Positions 17,716 to 25,802 of a stretch of 64,000 bases of DNA are shown piece after piece. The position numbers were made by a program, and so were the translations under genes. Source of the stretch: Pedobacter sp. PF22-3 (GTDB taxonomy: Bacteria > Bacteroidota > Bacteroidia > Sphingobacteriales > Sphingobacteriaceae); assembly GCF_026239555.1 (NCBI RefSeq), contig NZ_JAPIVP010000003.1:124001-188000 (forward strand). Direction: 5' to 3'. Each line of letters starts with the position of its first letter. Within the stretch, counting starts at the first letter, position 1. The notes under the pieces were generated by a model. The model made no database searches and was not told where the DNA came from. It saw only the letters and a program-made list of their open reading frames with translations.

Positions 17716-18246
17716 ATCTACCTAACTATCTTTAAAAGCTGAATGTTTTAGACAGGCCTCATTTTGGTGGTGAGTTTTTTGTTTACTAAATTATCTGGAG
17801 GCAAAAGTTGCCCGGTTTACAAGGCAATGGTTATTATGACTGTAATTTCTTTTTTCTATGCACATTACCTCCAGTATATACGAATTGTTCACAATCCTTA
17901 TTTAAAATAACCGCGGTTTGGCCAAGTCTGTTTTTTCATTACTTTAATTTGGATATAATTCAATTTCACGATATATTTTAGCTTAGACGGTTATAGCATA
18001 ATGAAGTGTTGAAGATTTAATACAGCTTTTTTTTAAGATAAAAGGCGAAGATTTTTCTAAAAGAAAACTTTATCCATCATTAAATACCGAAATTTTACTT
18101 CGCCTTTATTAATCCATGTCCCAGGGAAATGATAGTATAATGCCTAGTCATTTGTATTTCAAAATTGTGTGTTAAAAAATAAATTCCTTCAGGTATTGTT
18201 CAAATTCAAAACAATCGTCCCACTTAGGAGGTATTTGCACTACTAA
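17716..18246. other. Divergent intergenic region with a long-loop inverted repeat
   Basis: About 530 bp between the divergent SDR and amylase genes. It includes a perfect 10-bp inverted repeat: AAAGGCGAAG at 18041-18050 and CTTCGCCTTT at 18099-18108, enclosing an AT-rich 48-nt loop. A purine-rich ribosome-binding stretch (TTAGGAGG) at 18224-18231 precedes the amylase start. No ORF of note. Confidence 0.45.
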
Positions 18247-19749
18247 ATGTATTTAAATATGGAAAATCATACGATGTTGCAGTACTTTGAATGGTATTAT
18301 CCCAACGACGGAAGTCTTTGGAAGAAAGTACAACAAGACGCTGCTAAATTAAAAGAAATGGGTATAGATTCCATTTGGCTGCCTCCGGCACACAAAGGGA
18401 TGGAAGGCAAAGATTCGACTGGTTATGATTCTTACGATTTATATGATCTGGGCGAATTTGACCAGAAAGGAAGCATTGCCACTAAATATGGAACTAAAGA
18501 AGAATATCTGCAGGCGATTAAGTCAGCACAGGAGGCAGGTATAAATGTTTACGTAGATATTGTACTAAACCACCTCGGCGGTGCAGATGACCATGAGCCG
18601 GTGATGGTGCGCAAAGTAAACCCCGAAAACAGGAATGAATTCATCTCCGAACCTTTTGAGATCGATGCTTATACCAAATTTACTTATCCGGGTCGTGGAG
18701 GAAAATATTCTGAATTTAAATGGGATTTTCAATGTTTTACCGGGGTAGATTATGATGCCCGTACCGAAGAATCAGCCGTGTATAGTATTCAAAACCAGTA
18801 TGGTGAAGGATGGGAGAATGTGCTCGATACCGAAAATGGAAATTACGATTACCTGATGCTCACCGATATCGATTTTCGGAATCCTGCGGTAAGGGAAGAA
18901 CTTAAGCGATGGGGGATGTGGTTTTACCAGACCACAGGTTTTGATGGATTGCGTTTGGATGCGATCAAACACATGCCTACTGATTTTTATAATGAATGGC
19001 TGGACTACCTTCGGTCTGAAACAGGCAAAGAACTGTTTACAGTAGGAGAGTATTGGTCGCCATACGATCCGCAGGCCATGCTGGATTATATTGATGCTAC
19101 CCAGGGCCGGATGTCGTTATTCGATGCCAGTCTTCAGGCTAATTTCTCTCATGCCAGTAAGGAAGGCGAACAATATGACCTGAGCACCATATTGAATGGA
19201 TCACTGGTTTCATCCAGACCCGAACTGGCCGTAACATTGGTTGAAAACCACGATACGCAGCCACTTCAATCTTTAGAACAGACGGTAGAGCCATGGTTCA
19301 GGGCACATGCTTATGCCATCATTTTACTTCGTGAAGCAGGTTACCCTTGCGTTTTTTATGCAGATGTGTATGGATCATCTTATACCGATAAGGGAGACGA
19401 TGGAAAAGACCATGAGGTAACAATGGCCGCACTTCCTCAGTTGGAAGCATTGCTACAGTTGAGAAAAACATTTGCCTATGGTTTTCAGCGCGATTATTTT
19501 GATCATCCAAGTTGCATTGGCTGGACACGCGCCGGGGATGAAGAGCACCAGGGATCGGGCCTTGCAGTAATTTTATCAAACGGTGAAGCGGGAAGTAAGC
19601 GTATGGAAATGGGCGCAGTGTTTGCAGGCAAGATTTTCTGCGACTATCTGGGGCATTGCGACAGAGAAATTACCATCGGTGAAGATGGATGGGCAGAATT
19701 TTATTGTGAAGCAGGCTCGGTGTCAGTTTACACTGTGAAAGCAAATTGA
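18247..19749 (+). CDS. Cytoplasmic alpha-amylase, GH13
   Basis: A 500-residue GH13 enzyme of the AmyA/AmyS type (liquefying alpha-amylase or maltohexaose-forming). It begins MENHTMLQYFEWYYPNDG, the typical N-terminus of this subfamily, without a signal peptide, so it should act on intracellular alpha-glucan. Conserved regions: VDIVLNHLGG (I), GLRLDAIKHM with the nucleophile Asp (II), FTVGEYWS with the acid/base Glu (III), and VENHDTQPLQSL with the transition-state Asp (IV). The domain order A/B/C is complete. An AGGAGG sequence 10-15 bp upstream supports a start at 18247; the ATG at 18259 is the family-typical first residue and may be used instead. It is monocistronic. Confidence 0.93.
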   Translation: MYLNMENHTMLQYFEWYYPNDGSLWKKVQQDAAKLKEMGIDSIWLPPAHKGMEGKDSTGYDSYDLYDLGEFDQKGSIATKYGTKEEYLQAIKSAQEAGINVYVDIVLNHLGGADDHEPVMVRKVNPENRNEFISEPFEIDAYTKFTYPGRGGKYSEFKWDFQCFTGVDYDARTEESAVYSIQNQYGEGWENVLDTENGNYDYLMLTDIDFRNPAVREELKRWGMWFYQTTGFDGLRLDAIKHMPTDFYNEWLDYLRSETGKELFTVGEYWSPYDPQAMLDYIDATQGRMSLFDASLQANFSHASKEGEQYDLSTILNGSLVSSRPELAVTLVENHDTQPLQSLEQTVEPWFRAHAYAIILLREAGYPCVFYADVYGSSYTDKGDDGKDHEVTMAALPQLEALLQLRKTFAYGFQRDYFDHPSCIGWTRAGDEEHQGSGLAVILSNGEAGSKRMEMGAVFAGKIFCDYLGHCDREITIGEDGWAEFYCEAGSVSVYTVKAN

Positions 19750-19882
19750 TACATCTTCAGCCTTGAAATCTAAAAGTGGAAATCAGATGAATATAGGCTA
19801 ATTTGCCCTATTGATTTAAGACATAACAGGTTACAGTATTAAATAATCCATCGGAATAATATATTCAAGCAATAAATGATTA

Positions 19883-20006
19883 GGCTGTATCATAAGTTTT
19901 CATTTACCTCAGATTTATCACGTCAAGCTCAGTGCAAGCTGAGCTTGACGGATTTTTTTAAATGAATTATCCCCCAGAACAACATTTATACTAATGATAC
20001 CGCCTC
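19883..20006. repeat. Small MITE-like element with terminal inverted ends
   Basis: Left end GGCTGTATCATAA (from 19883) and right end TGATACCGCCTC (19995-20006) are near-inverted copies of each other. A perfect 12-bp hairpin lies inside: CGTCAAGCTCAG (19921-19932), 6-nt loop, CTGAGCTTGACG (19939-19950), followed by seven T, so it could also terminate the amylase transcript. The left end, the spacing to the hairpin (38 versus 37 bp) and the right end are shared with the element at 36134-36454. Confidence 0.6.
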
Positions 20007-20079
20007 TTTTCAGCGCAGCTGATCATCTGTTTACGGTATCTCGTAATTTTAGCATCTTAACTATCACATTATGAGGTAA

Positions 20080-20574
20080 TTATAGTGATCTTTTCTTAAC
20101 TTTTTCTTCAAGCATTTGACCTCCGGCTCGCCATTGTTCAAATGCTTTTATTGCTTCTCCGGGCATAATCCTTTCAAATGTTATGGGCTGTTCTGCTATT
20201 GGTTCCTGTAATGCATCTAAAATAAATTGATCACCAAAGCCTGCCCATTCCGCATCTGTTCTGGTATTTCCGTAATACACCTGCTTAATATTGGACCAGT
20301 ATATGGCACTCAGGCACATCGGACAGGGTTCGGCGCTGGTATAGATCGTACAGCCTGATAGGTCGGCTTTTCCGATTTTTTTTGCTGCTGTCCTGATTGC
20401 ATTTATTTCTGCATGGGCAGTCGGATCACAGTCTAGCGTAACTGAATTTGCTTCAGCACTCAGGATTTTACCATCACGTACAATTAAAGCACCAAACGGT
20501 CCTCCTTTTAACGAATGCAGATTCTGCTCCGATAATGCAATGGCTTTTGCCATAAACTTTTCATGTATTTCCAT
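20080..20574 (-). CDS. guaD: Guanine deaminase-like nucleoside/base deaminase
   Basis: A zinc-dependent deaminase of about 164 residues, counted from the ATG at 20574 (MEIHEKFMAKAI). The frame is open to an ATG at 20658, but the extra 28 residues are unlike the family. The zinc site is HAE near residue 53 plus PCPMC near 83. The sequence lines up well from memory with B. subtilis GuaD: GGPFGALIV, DPTAHAEINAIR, YTSAEPCPMCLSAIYW, AGFGDQFI and a C-terminal FEQWR. GuaD converts guanine to xanthine. A tRNA adenosine deaminase (TadA) is less likely because the C-terminal part matches GuaD. It is a single gene. Confidence 0.8.
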   Translation of the reverse strand: MEIHEKFMAKAIALSEQNLHSLKGGPFGALIVRDGKILSAEANSVTLDCDPTAHAEINAIRTAAKKIGKADLSGCTIYTSAEPCPMCLSAIYWSNIKQVYYGNTRTDAEWAGFGDQFILDALQEPIAEQPITFERIMPGEAIKAFEQWRAGGQMLEEKVKKRSL

Positions 20575-20658
20575 CCTAAAACAACATTGATTTTTGCTAT
20601 TGGTTTTGAGGATCATACTGGTAAGTGCTTTGCCTGCAAACGTTGTATAAAGCCTCAT

Positions 20659-20896
20659 ATATAGCTAACTTTTACGACAGGCATATAAAAAGGGAGAATT
20701 ATTATACGGCTTGCTGGCATCAATCCTTAATAGGCAATAGCCTAGCAGCCGAGTGAAATACTGTTCAATTGCGCTGGTTAAAAGCTCTCCTGCTAGCCAC
20801 TTAATTGTTCATTTTATTCATTGAAGTTCGCCGGAAATCTATTCCAGATATCGTTCCGTTGATACAGCTTTCAAACCAAACTATAAGCTAATCATC
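20659..20896. other. Intergenic, nothing recognised
   Basis: AT-rich sequence upstream of the guanine deaminase gene and the decayed small gene. No promoter box of the TAnnTTTG type was found on the minus strand near 20574. Confidence 0.3.
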
Positions 20897-21307
20897 ATGA
20901 AACGAATACTTTTGTTAACCTGTTTAACCTTACGCTGTTTGTCGTTGTATGCTTAGGTTCCGCCCGCTGGAACAGGATGTTATTATAACGGAAGGTTATA
21001 TTATCAGAACGTCCAACCCACTCTAGCTTCTGGTTTTAATTACCGGTTTCAATATGATCCCAATTATTATTATGAATTATCTTGCACAAACAACCAGTAT
21101 GCCAGTCTTGGAGGTGTACTACCGTTGGCTTTTTCAATATGCCTGTAAACTGTGGTACCAGCAACAGCTATTTTGCCTAATACCGGAGTGATGTATTATT
21201 ATAACGTAGTAAACTGTGAGCTTGATTATCTTATTTCATTTTTACTCATCCCGCTATCAGTAGTTGGAGCGGCGTTTATTAAAAGAAAAGTCAGTAGAAA
21301 CGGTTGA
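20897..21307 (+). pseudogene. Decayed small exported/membrane-anchored protein gene
   Basis: The frame from ATG 20897 codes a signal peptide (MKRILLLTCLTL...SLYA) and then hits TAG at 20954-20956 exactly where a Gln after the signal cleavage site is expected (CAG to TAG). The same frame continues open through VPPAGTGCYYNGRLYYQ and a Tyr/Asn-rich segment to about 21150. The rest is spread over other frames, through NCGTSNSYFA and then TGVMYYYNVVNCELDYL, and ends with a hydrophobic helix and basic tail (ISFLLIPLSVVGAAFIKRK...RNG, stop TGA at 21305). A nonsense change plus at least two frameshifts indicate a dead gene. Similar small proteins with a C-terminal hydrophobic anchor occur in Pedobacter, as I recall; their function is unknown. 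Confidence 0.6.
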
Positions 21308-21658
21308 TGTTAGTGATTAGCCTTTTTTTTGGCGTGGTTAAATTTCATCGCCGAGCATTCTTAGTGTTCATACTTTTCTTTAATATACAAACAAAATCAT
21401 AATGGTTTAGCAAAGCTACTTAGTTAAAGTTGATACAAATCGACAAAATGTTGAACAGATAATAAATTCAGTATTCCTTTACTTTGATTTCAATTAACCA
21501 AATAGCAAACCTTACTGCAATTTCCTCAACCAGCAACACCATGCTTTTTGCAGTTTCAAAATGTATTATGAGAAAACAGATATTTATTTCAGACAGCTAA
21601 TCATCAACGCTTTAAAAATTACTAACCAAGGAAAATAAAAACTAAATTGATATGATGC
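21308..21658. other. Intergenic, no gene seen
   Basis: AT-rich sequence downstream of the truncated imuB. The remaining part of imuB was looked for on the minus strand here in all frames and not found. Confidence 0.4.
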
Positions 21659-21844
21659 TCAACAATTACCCATCTGTTTTGAATGCTTTTCTTGTTCGGT
21701 AAACCGCAACAGAACGGTGTTTGTCTGTAGGTTCCCGGCCTTATCAGAAAAAACCAGTGGCAAATGGCTTAAGGCTGGCCGCTTAATGCGGATCCAGTCG
21801 GTAAGCAGGGTAGAAAACCATATGGACATGTATCTTTTCTGCAT
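21659..21844 (-). pseudogene. imuB: Truncated imuB (Y-family polymerase-like), N-terminus only
   Basis: The 61-residue frame begins MQKRYMSIWFSTLLTDW, the typical start of Bacteroidota ImuB/Y-family polymerase-like proteins, which normally run to roughly 500 residues. Similarity ends after about 38 residues (LPLVFSDKAGN); an unrelated tail and a stop follow. Its start codon overlaps the imuA stop (TAATG on the minus strand), as in an intact imuA-imuB pair. ImuB links ImuA and DnaE2 to the sliding clamp in mutagenic repair. Without its body the cassette cannot work in the standard way, unless another imuB exists elsewhere. Confidence 0.65.
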
Positions 21845-22572
21845 TACACCGCCCTCCTGATTTTTAAACCATCAAAAGGCACCTGCGTTACCGGTCTGAA
21901 AGCGCCGGCTGCATATGCTATCATCCAGTTGCCAGGTATTCCGTTTTTAACCTTGAGCAGCTCTACATGCCACCTCGGAAAGCCCAGTCCGGGCAGGCCA
22001 TCAATGGCAACACTCGGCATAGCTGATATGCGCCACCTTGCCGCCGCCAGGGTAGAACTGAGTTTTTCAGCATTTTTTCGGATCACAAAAGCAGTAACCC
22101 TGCTTTTTTCGATCACCAACTGGAGTCGCCTGCTTTGTGCAAAACTGATTTCATCCAGTTCAGTTACCACTGCTGCCAGGCTTTCGCATTTTAAGGCCTC
22201 TTCTGTGGCCCACAATACATCTCTTTCATTTTGCAGGTCGATAAAAATGATGCGTTCAGGCGACAAGCCAAAAGTGATGAGCGAAGGGGGAAAGATTTTT
22301 CTTTGGGTACTGATCCACAGGCAAACGCCATTATTTTTCATCAGGACAGCAAGAAGTGCCGAGATAAAGCCCCCGCTTGCAGCGGCATCTTCAAGGTTTG
22401 TTGCCAAAAATTCATGCAGGGCAGCCAATGGAAAGATATTACCCGGGAAAGCCGTAGAAATTATGCCCAGTCCAAAATCTGTCGCATGTGCATTCCTTTC
22501 AGGCTTAAAGCCTTGAAGTTTCAGGATCTGTTCCTGAAGCTTGCCAATGATCTCCTTTTTAACTATCGCCAT
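21844..22572 (-). CDS. imuA: ImuA-like RecA/SulA-related DNA damage protein
   Basis: A 242-residue protein of the ImuA family (RecA-like fold, partner of ImuB and DnaE2 in translesion synthesis). Features: an N-terminal helix (KKEIIGKLQEQILKLQGFKP), FPLAALHEFLA near 48, GGFISALLAVLMKNNGVCLWIS with the residual RecA-like core, IIFIDLQNERDVLWATEEALKC, and a C-terminal WHVELLKVKNGIPGNWMIAY. No Walker A lysine motif is evident, as is normal for ImuA. It is the first gene of a unit whose second gene, imuB, is truncated. A palindromic operator (22630-22650) covers the expected -33 region of its promoter, suggesting damage-inducible repression. Confidence 0.8.
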   Translation of the reverse strand: MAIVKKEIIGKLQEQILKLQGFKPERNAHATDFGLGIISTAFPGNIFPLAALHEFLATNLEDAAASGGFISALLAVLMKNNGVCLWISTQRKIFPPSLITFGLSPERIIFIDLQNERDVLWATEEALKCESLAAVVTELDEISFAQSRRLQLVIEKSRVTAFVIRKNAEKLSSTLAAARWRISAMPSVAIDGLPGLGFPRWHVELLKVKNGIPGNWMIAYAAGAFRPVTQVPFDGLKIRRAV

Positions 22573-22609
22573 ATCCTTTTGTTCCCTGGGAGAATGGTAA
22601 AATAATATA

Positions 22610-22617
22610 CAAACCTA
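22610..22617 (-). promoter_or_regulatory. Candidate -7 box of imuA
   Basis: On the minus strand this reads TAGGTTTG, matching TAnnTTTG, 38 bp ahead of the imuA start codon. The palindrome at 22630-22650 lies directly upstream, over the expected -33 position. Confidence 0.45.
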
Positions 22618-22629
22618 TAATACAAAATT

Positions 22630-22650
22630 AATACTAAAAATATTAGTATT
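22630..22650. promoter_or_regulatory. Palindromic operator, copy 1 (imuA side)
   Basis: AATACTAA (22630-22637), five bases, TTAGTATT (22643-22650): a perfect 8-bp inverted repeat. Its core TACTAA-N5-TTAGTA is repeated exactly at 22732-22748, 100 bp away. It is placed to block the imuA promoter. A LexA- or S24-type damage repressor is the natural candidate, but none is encoded in the window. Confidence 0.6.
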
Positions 22651-22731
22651 TTTAGATTGTTAACAAAAATATCGGATATTGGTTTTTAATGCATTAGGAG
22701 CAAATTTAAGAGTATAATAAATGTTAATAAA

Positions 22732-22748
22732 TACTAATTTATTTAGTA
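22732..22748. promoter_or_regulatory. Palindromic operator, copy 2 (small gene/alkB side)
   Basis: TACTAA (22732-22737), five bases, TTAGTA (22743-22748), identical in both half-sites and spacing to the core of copy 1. It ends 8 bp before the -7 box TACATTTG at 22757-22764, so a bound repressor would cover the -33 region. Confidence 0.6.
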
Positions 22749-22756
22749 AAAATAAT

Positions 22757-22764
22757 TACATTTG
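22757..22764 (+). promoter_or_regulatory. Candidate -7 box of the small gene-alkB unit
   Basis: TACATTTG matches TAnnTTTG, 29 bp before the start codon at 22794, with the operator copy 2 immediately upstream. Confidence 0.5.
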
Positions 22765-22793
22765 ATTTTTAAAAATGATAAAGATGCTTTTTT

Positions 22794-23288
22794 ATGACTG
22801 AGCTGGAATATTTTTTTGAGGGTGAAAATGGGGTATCGGAGCTTTATCAGCTGATCCGTTTTGGGGCAGGAGAGCCATGGAAGATCGTGCTCAACGGAGA
22901 ACTGATCGGCAGTCTGGAAAAACAGCATGGTGCCTGGGCGCAACTCAGCGGAAATGGCTTTAGCAGGGAACTTCTGAACGGCATTACCACATATATAGAT
23001 GTACAGTATTTTAACAGCCTGCCCGCAGAAATCTGTTCGCGTTGGCCAAATCTGGTCGAAAAAGTGGTCTTAAGGTCAGACACAGCTTATATGATCATCT
23101 GCAAAGAGGGCATTAGTTTTAAAAGCTTCCAGCGCATATTCTCCAGGTTTGTGCCAGGTCTGCTTAAAGATGAATGGACGGTAAACTTCCAGGTATTCAA
23201 CCATGATTTTTCGGATGATTTCTCCTTGCTTGCTAAGCCATTGGTTTATAAGAAAGAATCATTTGGATGGGAAGAGGTGAACAGGTAA
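22794..23288 (+). CDS. Uncharacterised small protein, paralogue A of a three-member family
   Basis: A 164-residue soluble protein I do not recognise. It is clearly related to the products at 43751 and 60013: all share an N-terminal acidic (T/I)EL segment with alternating aromatics, then (E/N)PWxV, LGxI or IGSL, WxQ, LPxxIxxxWP and YxIIC. Here these are EPWKIVLNGELIGSL near 27-41, WAQLSGNG near 48, LPAEICSRWPNLVEKVV near 76 and YMIICKEG near 98. There is no signal peptide or membrane segment. The alkB start overlaps its stop (TAATG), so the two are translationally coupled. The shared operator with imuA places it in a probable DNA-damage regulon. Whether it binds AlkB, DNA or something else is unknown. 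Confidence 0.8.
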   Translation: MTELEYFFEGENGVSELYQLIRFGAGEPWKIVLNGELIGSLEKQHGAWAQLSGNGFSRELLNGITTYIDVQYFNSLPAEICSRWPNLVEKVVLRSDTAYMIICKEGISFKSFQRIFSRFVPGLLKDEWTVNFQVFNHDFSDDFSLLAKPLVYKKESFGWEEVNR

Positions 23289-23908
23289 TGGAACAATTGA
23301 GTTTTTTTGCTCCTAGCGGGCAATCTGCAGGGCTACCGCGAGATGTGCTTGAATACCAGGCAAATTTTATCGATCGAGATCAAAGCGATCTATTGCTTAC
23401 AACACTTGTTCAAAACACGCCATGGCAGCAAAGGCTTGTTAAAATGTACGACCGGGAAGTACTTACACCCAGGCTCACCGCCTGGTATGGAGATGTTGCC
23501 GGTATTGACTATGGAGCACTTGGCAAATCCACGCCGATGGAGTGGACAACAACACTTTTAGAACTTAAAAGATTGGCAGAGTCCATTTCCGGAATTACCT
23601 TTAACAGCGTACTTCTTAATTATTATCGTGACGGTAATGATTCGGTGGCCTGGCATAGCGATAAGGAAACCGTAATGGGATCGCACCCGGTTATCGCCTC
23701 CGTTTCCTTTGGTGCGGTACGTAGTTTTGATATTAGGAAAAAAGAAAATCACCGGGAAAAGTATACCGTACGACTGGAGCATGGCTCCCTGTTAATCATG
23801 AAAGGGGATTTGCAGGCAAGATGGGAGCACCGGATTGCCAAGACCGCTCAGCATACTGGGCCAAGGGTAAACCTGACTTTTAGACGAATCATCAATTCAT
23901 CTGTGTGA
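23288..23908 (+). CDS. alkB: AlkB-family 2-oxoglutarate/Fe(II) dioxygenase
   Basis: A 206-residue DNA/RNA dealkylase of the AlkB family, which oxidatively removes methyl groups such as 1-methyladenine and 3-methylcytosine. The iron site is WHSDKE (HxD) near residue 125 and the distal His in WEHRIAKT near 185; the 2-oxoglutarate-binding Arg is in RVNLTFR near 198. NYYRDGNDSVAWHSD and SFGAVRSFDIR are typical of AlkB/ABH2-like proteins. The frame is open from 23267, but ATG 23288 (MEQLSFFAPSG) overlaps the stop of the preceding gene as TAATG and is the likely start. Probably damage-induced with the upstream gene. Confidence 0.92.
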   Translation: MEQLSFFAPSGQSAGLPRDVLEYQANFIDRDQSDLLLTTLVQNTPWQQRLVKMYDREVLTPRLTAWYGDVAGIDYGALGKSTPMEWTTTLLELKRLAESISGITFNSVLLNYYRDGNDSVAWHSDKETVMGSHPVIASVSFGAVRSFDIRKKENHREKYTVRLEHGSLLIMKGDLQARWEHRIAKTAQHTGPRVNLTFRRIINSSV

Positions 23909-24068
23909 TATGATTATATATGTATTGAAGTTTAAGATTTAGACAACTAAATTTATATTTGCTGTGTTATTGCTTTTTATCTGCAACCACTTAATATAGT
24001 ACTTCGGCTAGGTAAATTTAAGCCTAAAGATACCGGATTTATATCATTAACACAGAGCAAAGTTAGCC

Positions 24069-25469
24069 ATGCCACAACCTTTACCCTTGAAAAACATAGA
24101 AGCTACAAGGCGCGTATTGCCAATGATATTGGCTACTGCTATTTTTATGCAAATGCTCGATTCTACCATACTTAATACATCGCTGCCGGCCATTGCGAAG
24201 GATCTCCACCAATCTCCTCTGAATATGCAAAATGCCATTATTGGCTATGTATTGACACTGGCTGTTTTTATGCCGGTAAGTGGTTTCCTGTCTGATAAGT
24301 TTGGTACAAAGAAAGTGTTTATTTTAGCCTTAATGCTTTTTAGTTTGGGATCTCTTTTCTGTTCGTTATCTGCCAATTTAACGCAACTGGTAATTTCAAG
24401 AATTATACAGGGAGTAGGTGGAAGTTTGATGACACCAGTGGGTAAATTGGCATTGGTGAAGAGCTTTCCAAAGAAAGATTTATTGAAAGCGATGAATTTT
24501 GCAATTATACCCGCACTGATCGGGCCTGTTCTGGGGCCGCTTGTTGGTGGATATATGGTAGATTATCTATCCTGGCACTGGATATTCTTAATTAATATAC
24601 CGATGGGCATTTTGGGGATTGTGCTCAGCATACGGTATATGCCTGATTACCGGTCTGAAGTGATTGATTTTGACCTGCGGGGCTTCCTGATTTTTGCCGC
24701 TGCATCATTATTGCTTTCCATCGCGCTCGAACTGTTGGGCGATGTGGTATACACTACGCCAGCCCTGGCTATATTGTCAGTCGGTGTGTTAATGCTTTAC
24801 TTTTATTATCGGCATGCGGTAACAGACAATAATCCTATTTTTCCGTTGAACTTGTTTAAGGTGAGAACATTTAGGGTGGGTATACTTGGTAATCTGGCTA
24901 CCCGATTAGGTATCAGTGCAATACCTTTATTGTTGCCCATGATGATTCAGATTGCTTACGGTCGTTCTGCGGTCGTCTCTGGCTGGATTATCGCCCCCAT
25001 GGCACTAACTGCTATTATTGCAAAATCGCAAGTCATAAAAATCTTAAACCGGTTTGGTTACAGAACAACATTGATGGCCAATACTTTTATCATCGGGAGC
25101 TTAATCTGTACCATGGCTATACCTGCAATCGGGTCGTCCATCTATTACTATGTACCGATCATTGTTGTGATGGGATTTTTCAACTCCATTCAGTTTACGG
25201 CCATGAACACCATTTCAATTGCTGATCTGCGTGATTATCATACCAGTAGCGGTAATTCTTTAATTTCTGTTAATCAGCAACTTGCCATCGGGTTTGGTGT
25301 GGCCTTCGGACTGATCATCTTGAAGTTGTTTCGGGGGGATGTAAAGCTCATTCATGATGATATTCACAATGCCTTCAGGTATACCTTCCTTGTAGTGGGT
25401 ATTTTGACTATACTATCAGGCCTTGTATTTAGAAGGTTGCATTTTAAGGATGGGGAAAATTTAAAATAA
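24069..25469 (+). CDS. MFS transporter, DHA2 (EmrB/QacA-like) drug exporter
   Basis: A 466-residue inner-membrane protein with many hydrophobic helices, probably 14, as in the DHA2 drug:H+ antiporter family. Motif A after helix 2 reads GFLSDKFGTKKVF; motif C-like glycine/proline-rich helix 5 reads IPALIGPVLGPLVGG; the first helix has MQMLDSTILNTSLPAIA, the DHA2 motif D1 (LDxTIxNxALP). It most resembles E. coli MdtD from memory. It is monocistronic, and no membrane-fusion or outer-membrane partner gene is adjacent, so it probably acts alone. Substrate unknown. Confidence 0.9.
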   Translation: MPQPLPLKNIEATRRVLPMILATAIFMQMLDSTILNTSLPAIAKDLHQSPLNMQNAIIGYVLTLAVFMPVSGFLSDKFGTKKVFILALMLFSLGSLFCSLSANLTQLVISRIIQGVGGSLMTPVGKLALVKSFPKKDLLKAMNFAIIPALIGPVLGPLVGGYMVDYLSWHWIFLINIPMGILGIVLSIRYMPDYRSEVIDFDLRGFLIFAAASLLLSIALELLGDVVYTTPALAILSVGVLMLYFYYRHAVTDNNPIFPLNLFKVRTFRVGILGNLATRLGISAIPLLLPMMIQIAYGRSAVVSGWIIAPMALTAIIAKSQVIKILNRFGYRTTLMANTFIIGSLICTMAIPAIGSSIYYYVPIIVVMGFFNSIQFTAMNTISIADLRDYHTSSGNSLISVNQQLAIGFGVAFGLIILKLFRGDVKLIHDDIHNAFRYTFLVVGILTILSGLVFRRLHFKDGENLK

Positions 25470-25802
25470 TTCTATCAAACGCAACTGGTACAACATTCTT
25501 GCTGTCCGATTTTACGCCATCAATCAAAGATTCATTATTGTGCCAGCATTCGAGTTTTTTGATCATCTGAGGAAGATAGATAAACGAGCAATTCTCAATA
25601 TTGTCTTTTAAATCTTATTTGCATTAAAATGCTTATAGAGGCAGATTTTTCATGGGTGATAACCTTGCCGGGTCATTTTAATCTTTTATGGGTTCGAGAA
25701 GATAAGCCTTTGCTTTAAAAGAATGGCCAATTTGTGAATACGAGGGGATTTTTAATCCAAGCTGTTTGAATTAAATCACTTTATTACGGTGCCGCCTCTC
25801 TT
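25470..25802. other. Intergenic between convergent genes, nothing recognised
   Basis: About 330 bp. No ORF, repeat or clear terminator hairpin was found. Confidence 0.35.

Noticed and set aside
19921..19950. 12-bp hairpin with T run considered only as the amylase terminator
   Set aside because: It lies about 170 bp after the stop codon and is part of a repeated element, so it is listed as a repeat; termination is a possible side effect.
21929..22516. 195-codon ORF on the plus strand opposite imuA
   Set aside because: ImuA on the minus strand matches a known family along its length; the opposite frame is a shadow.
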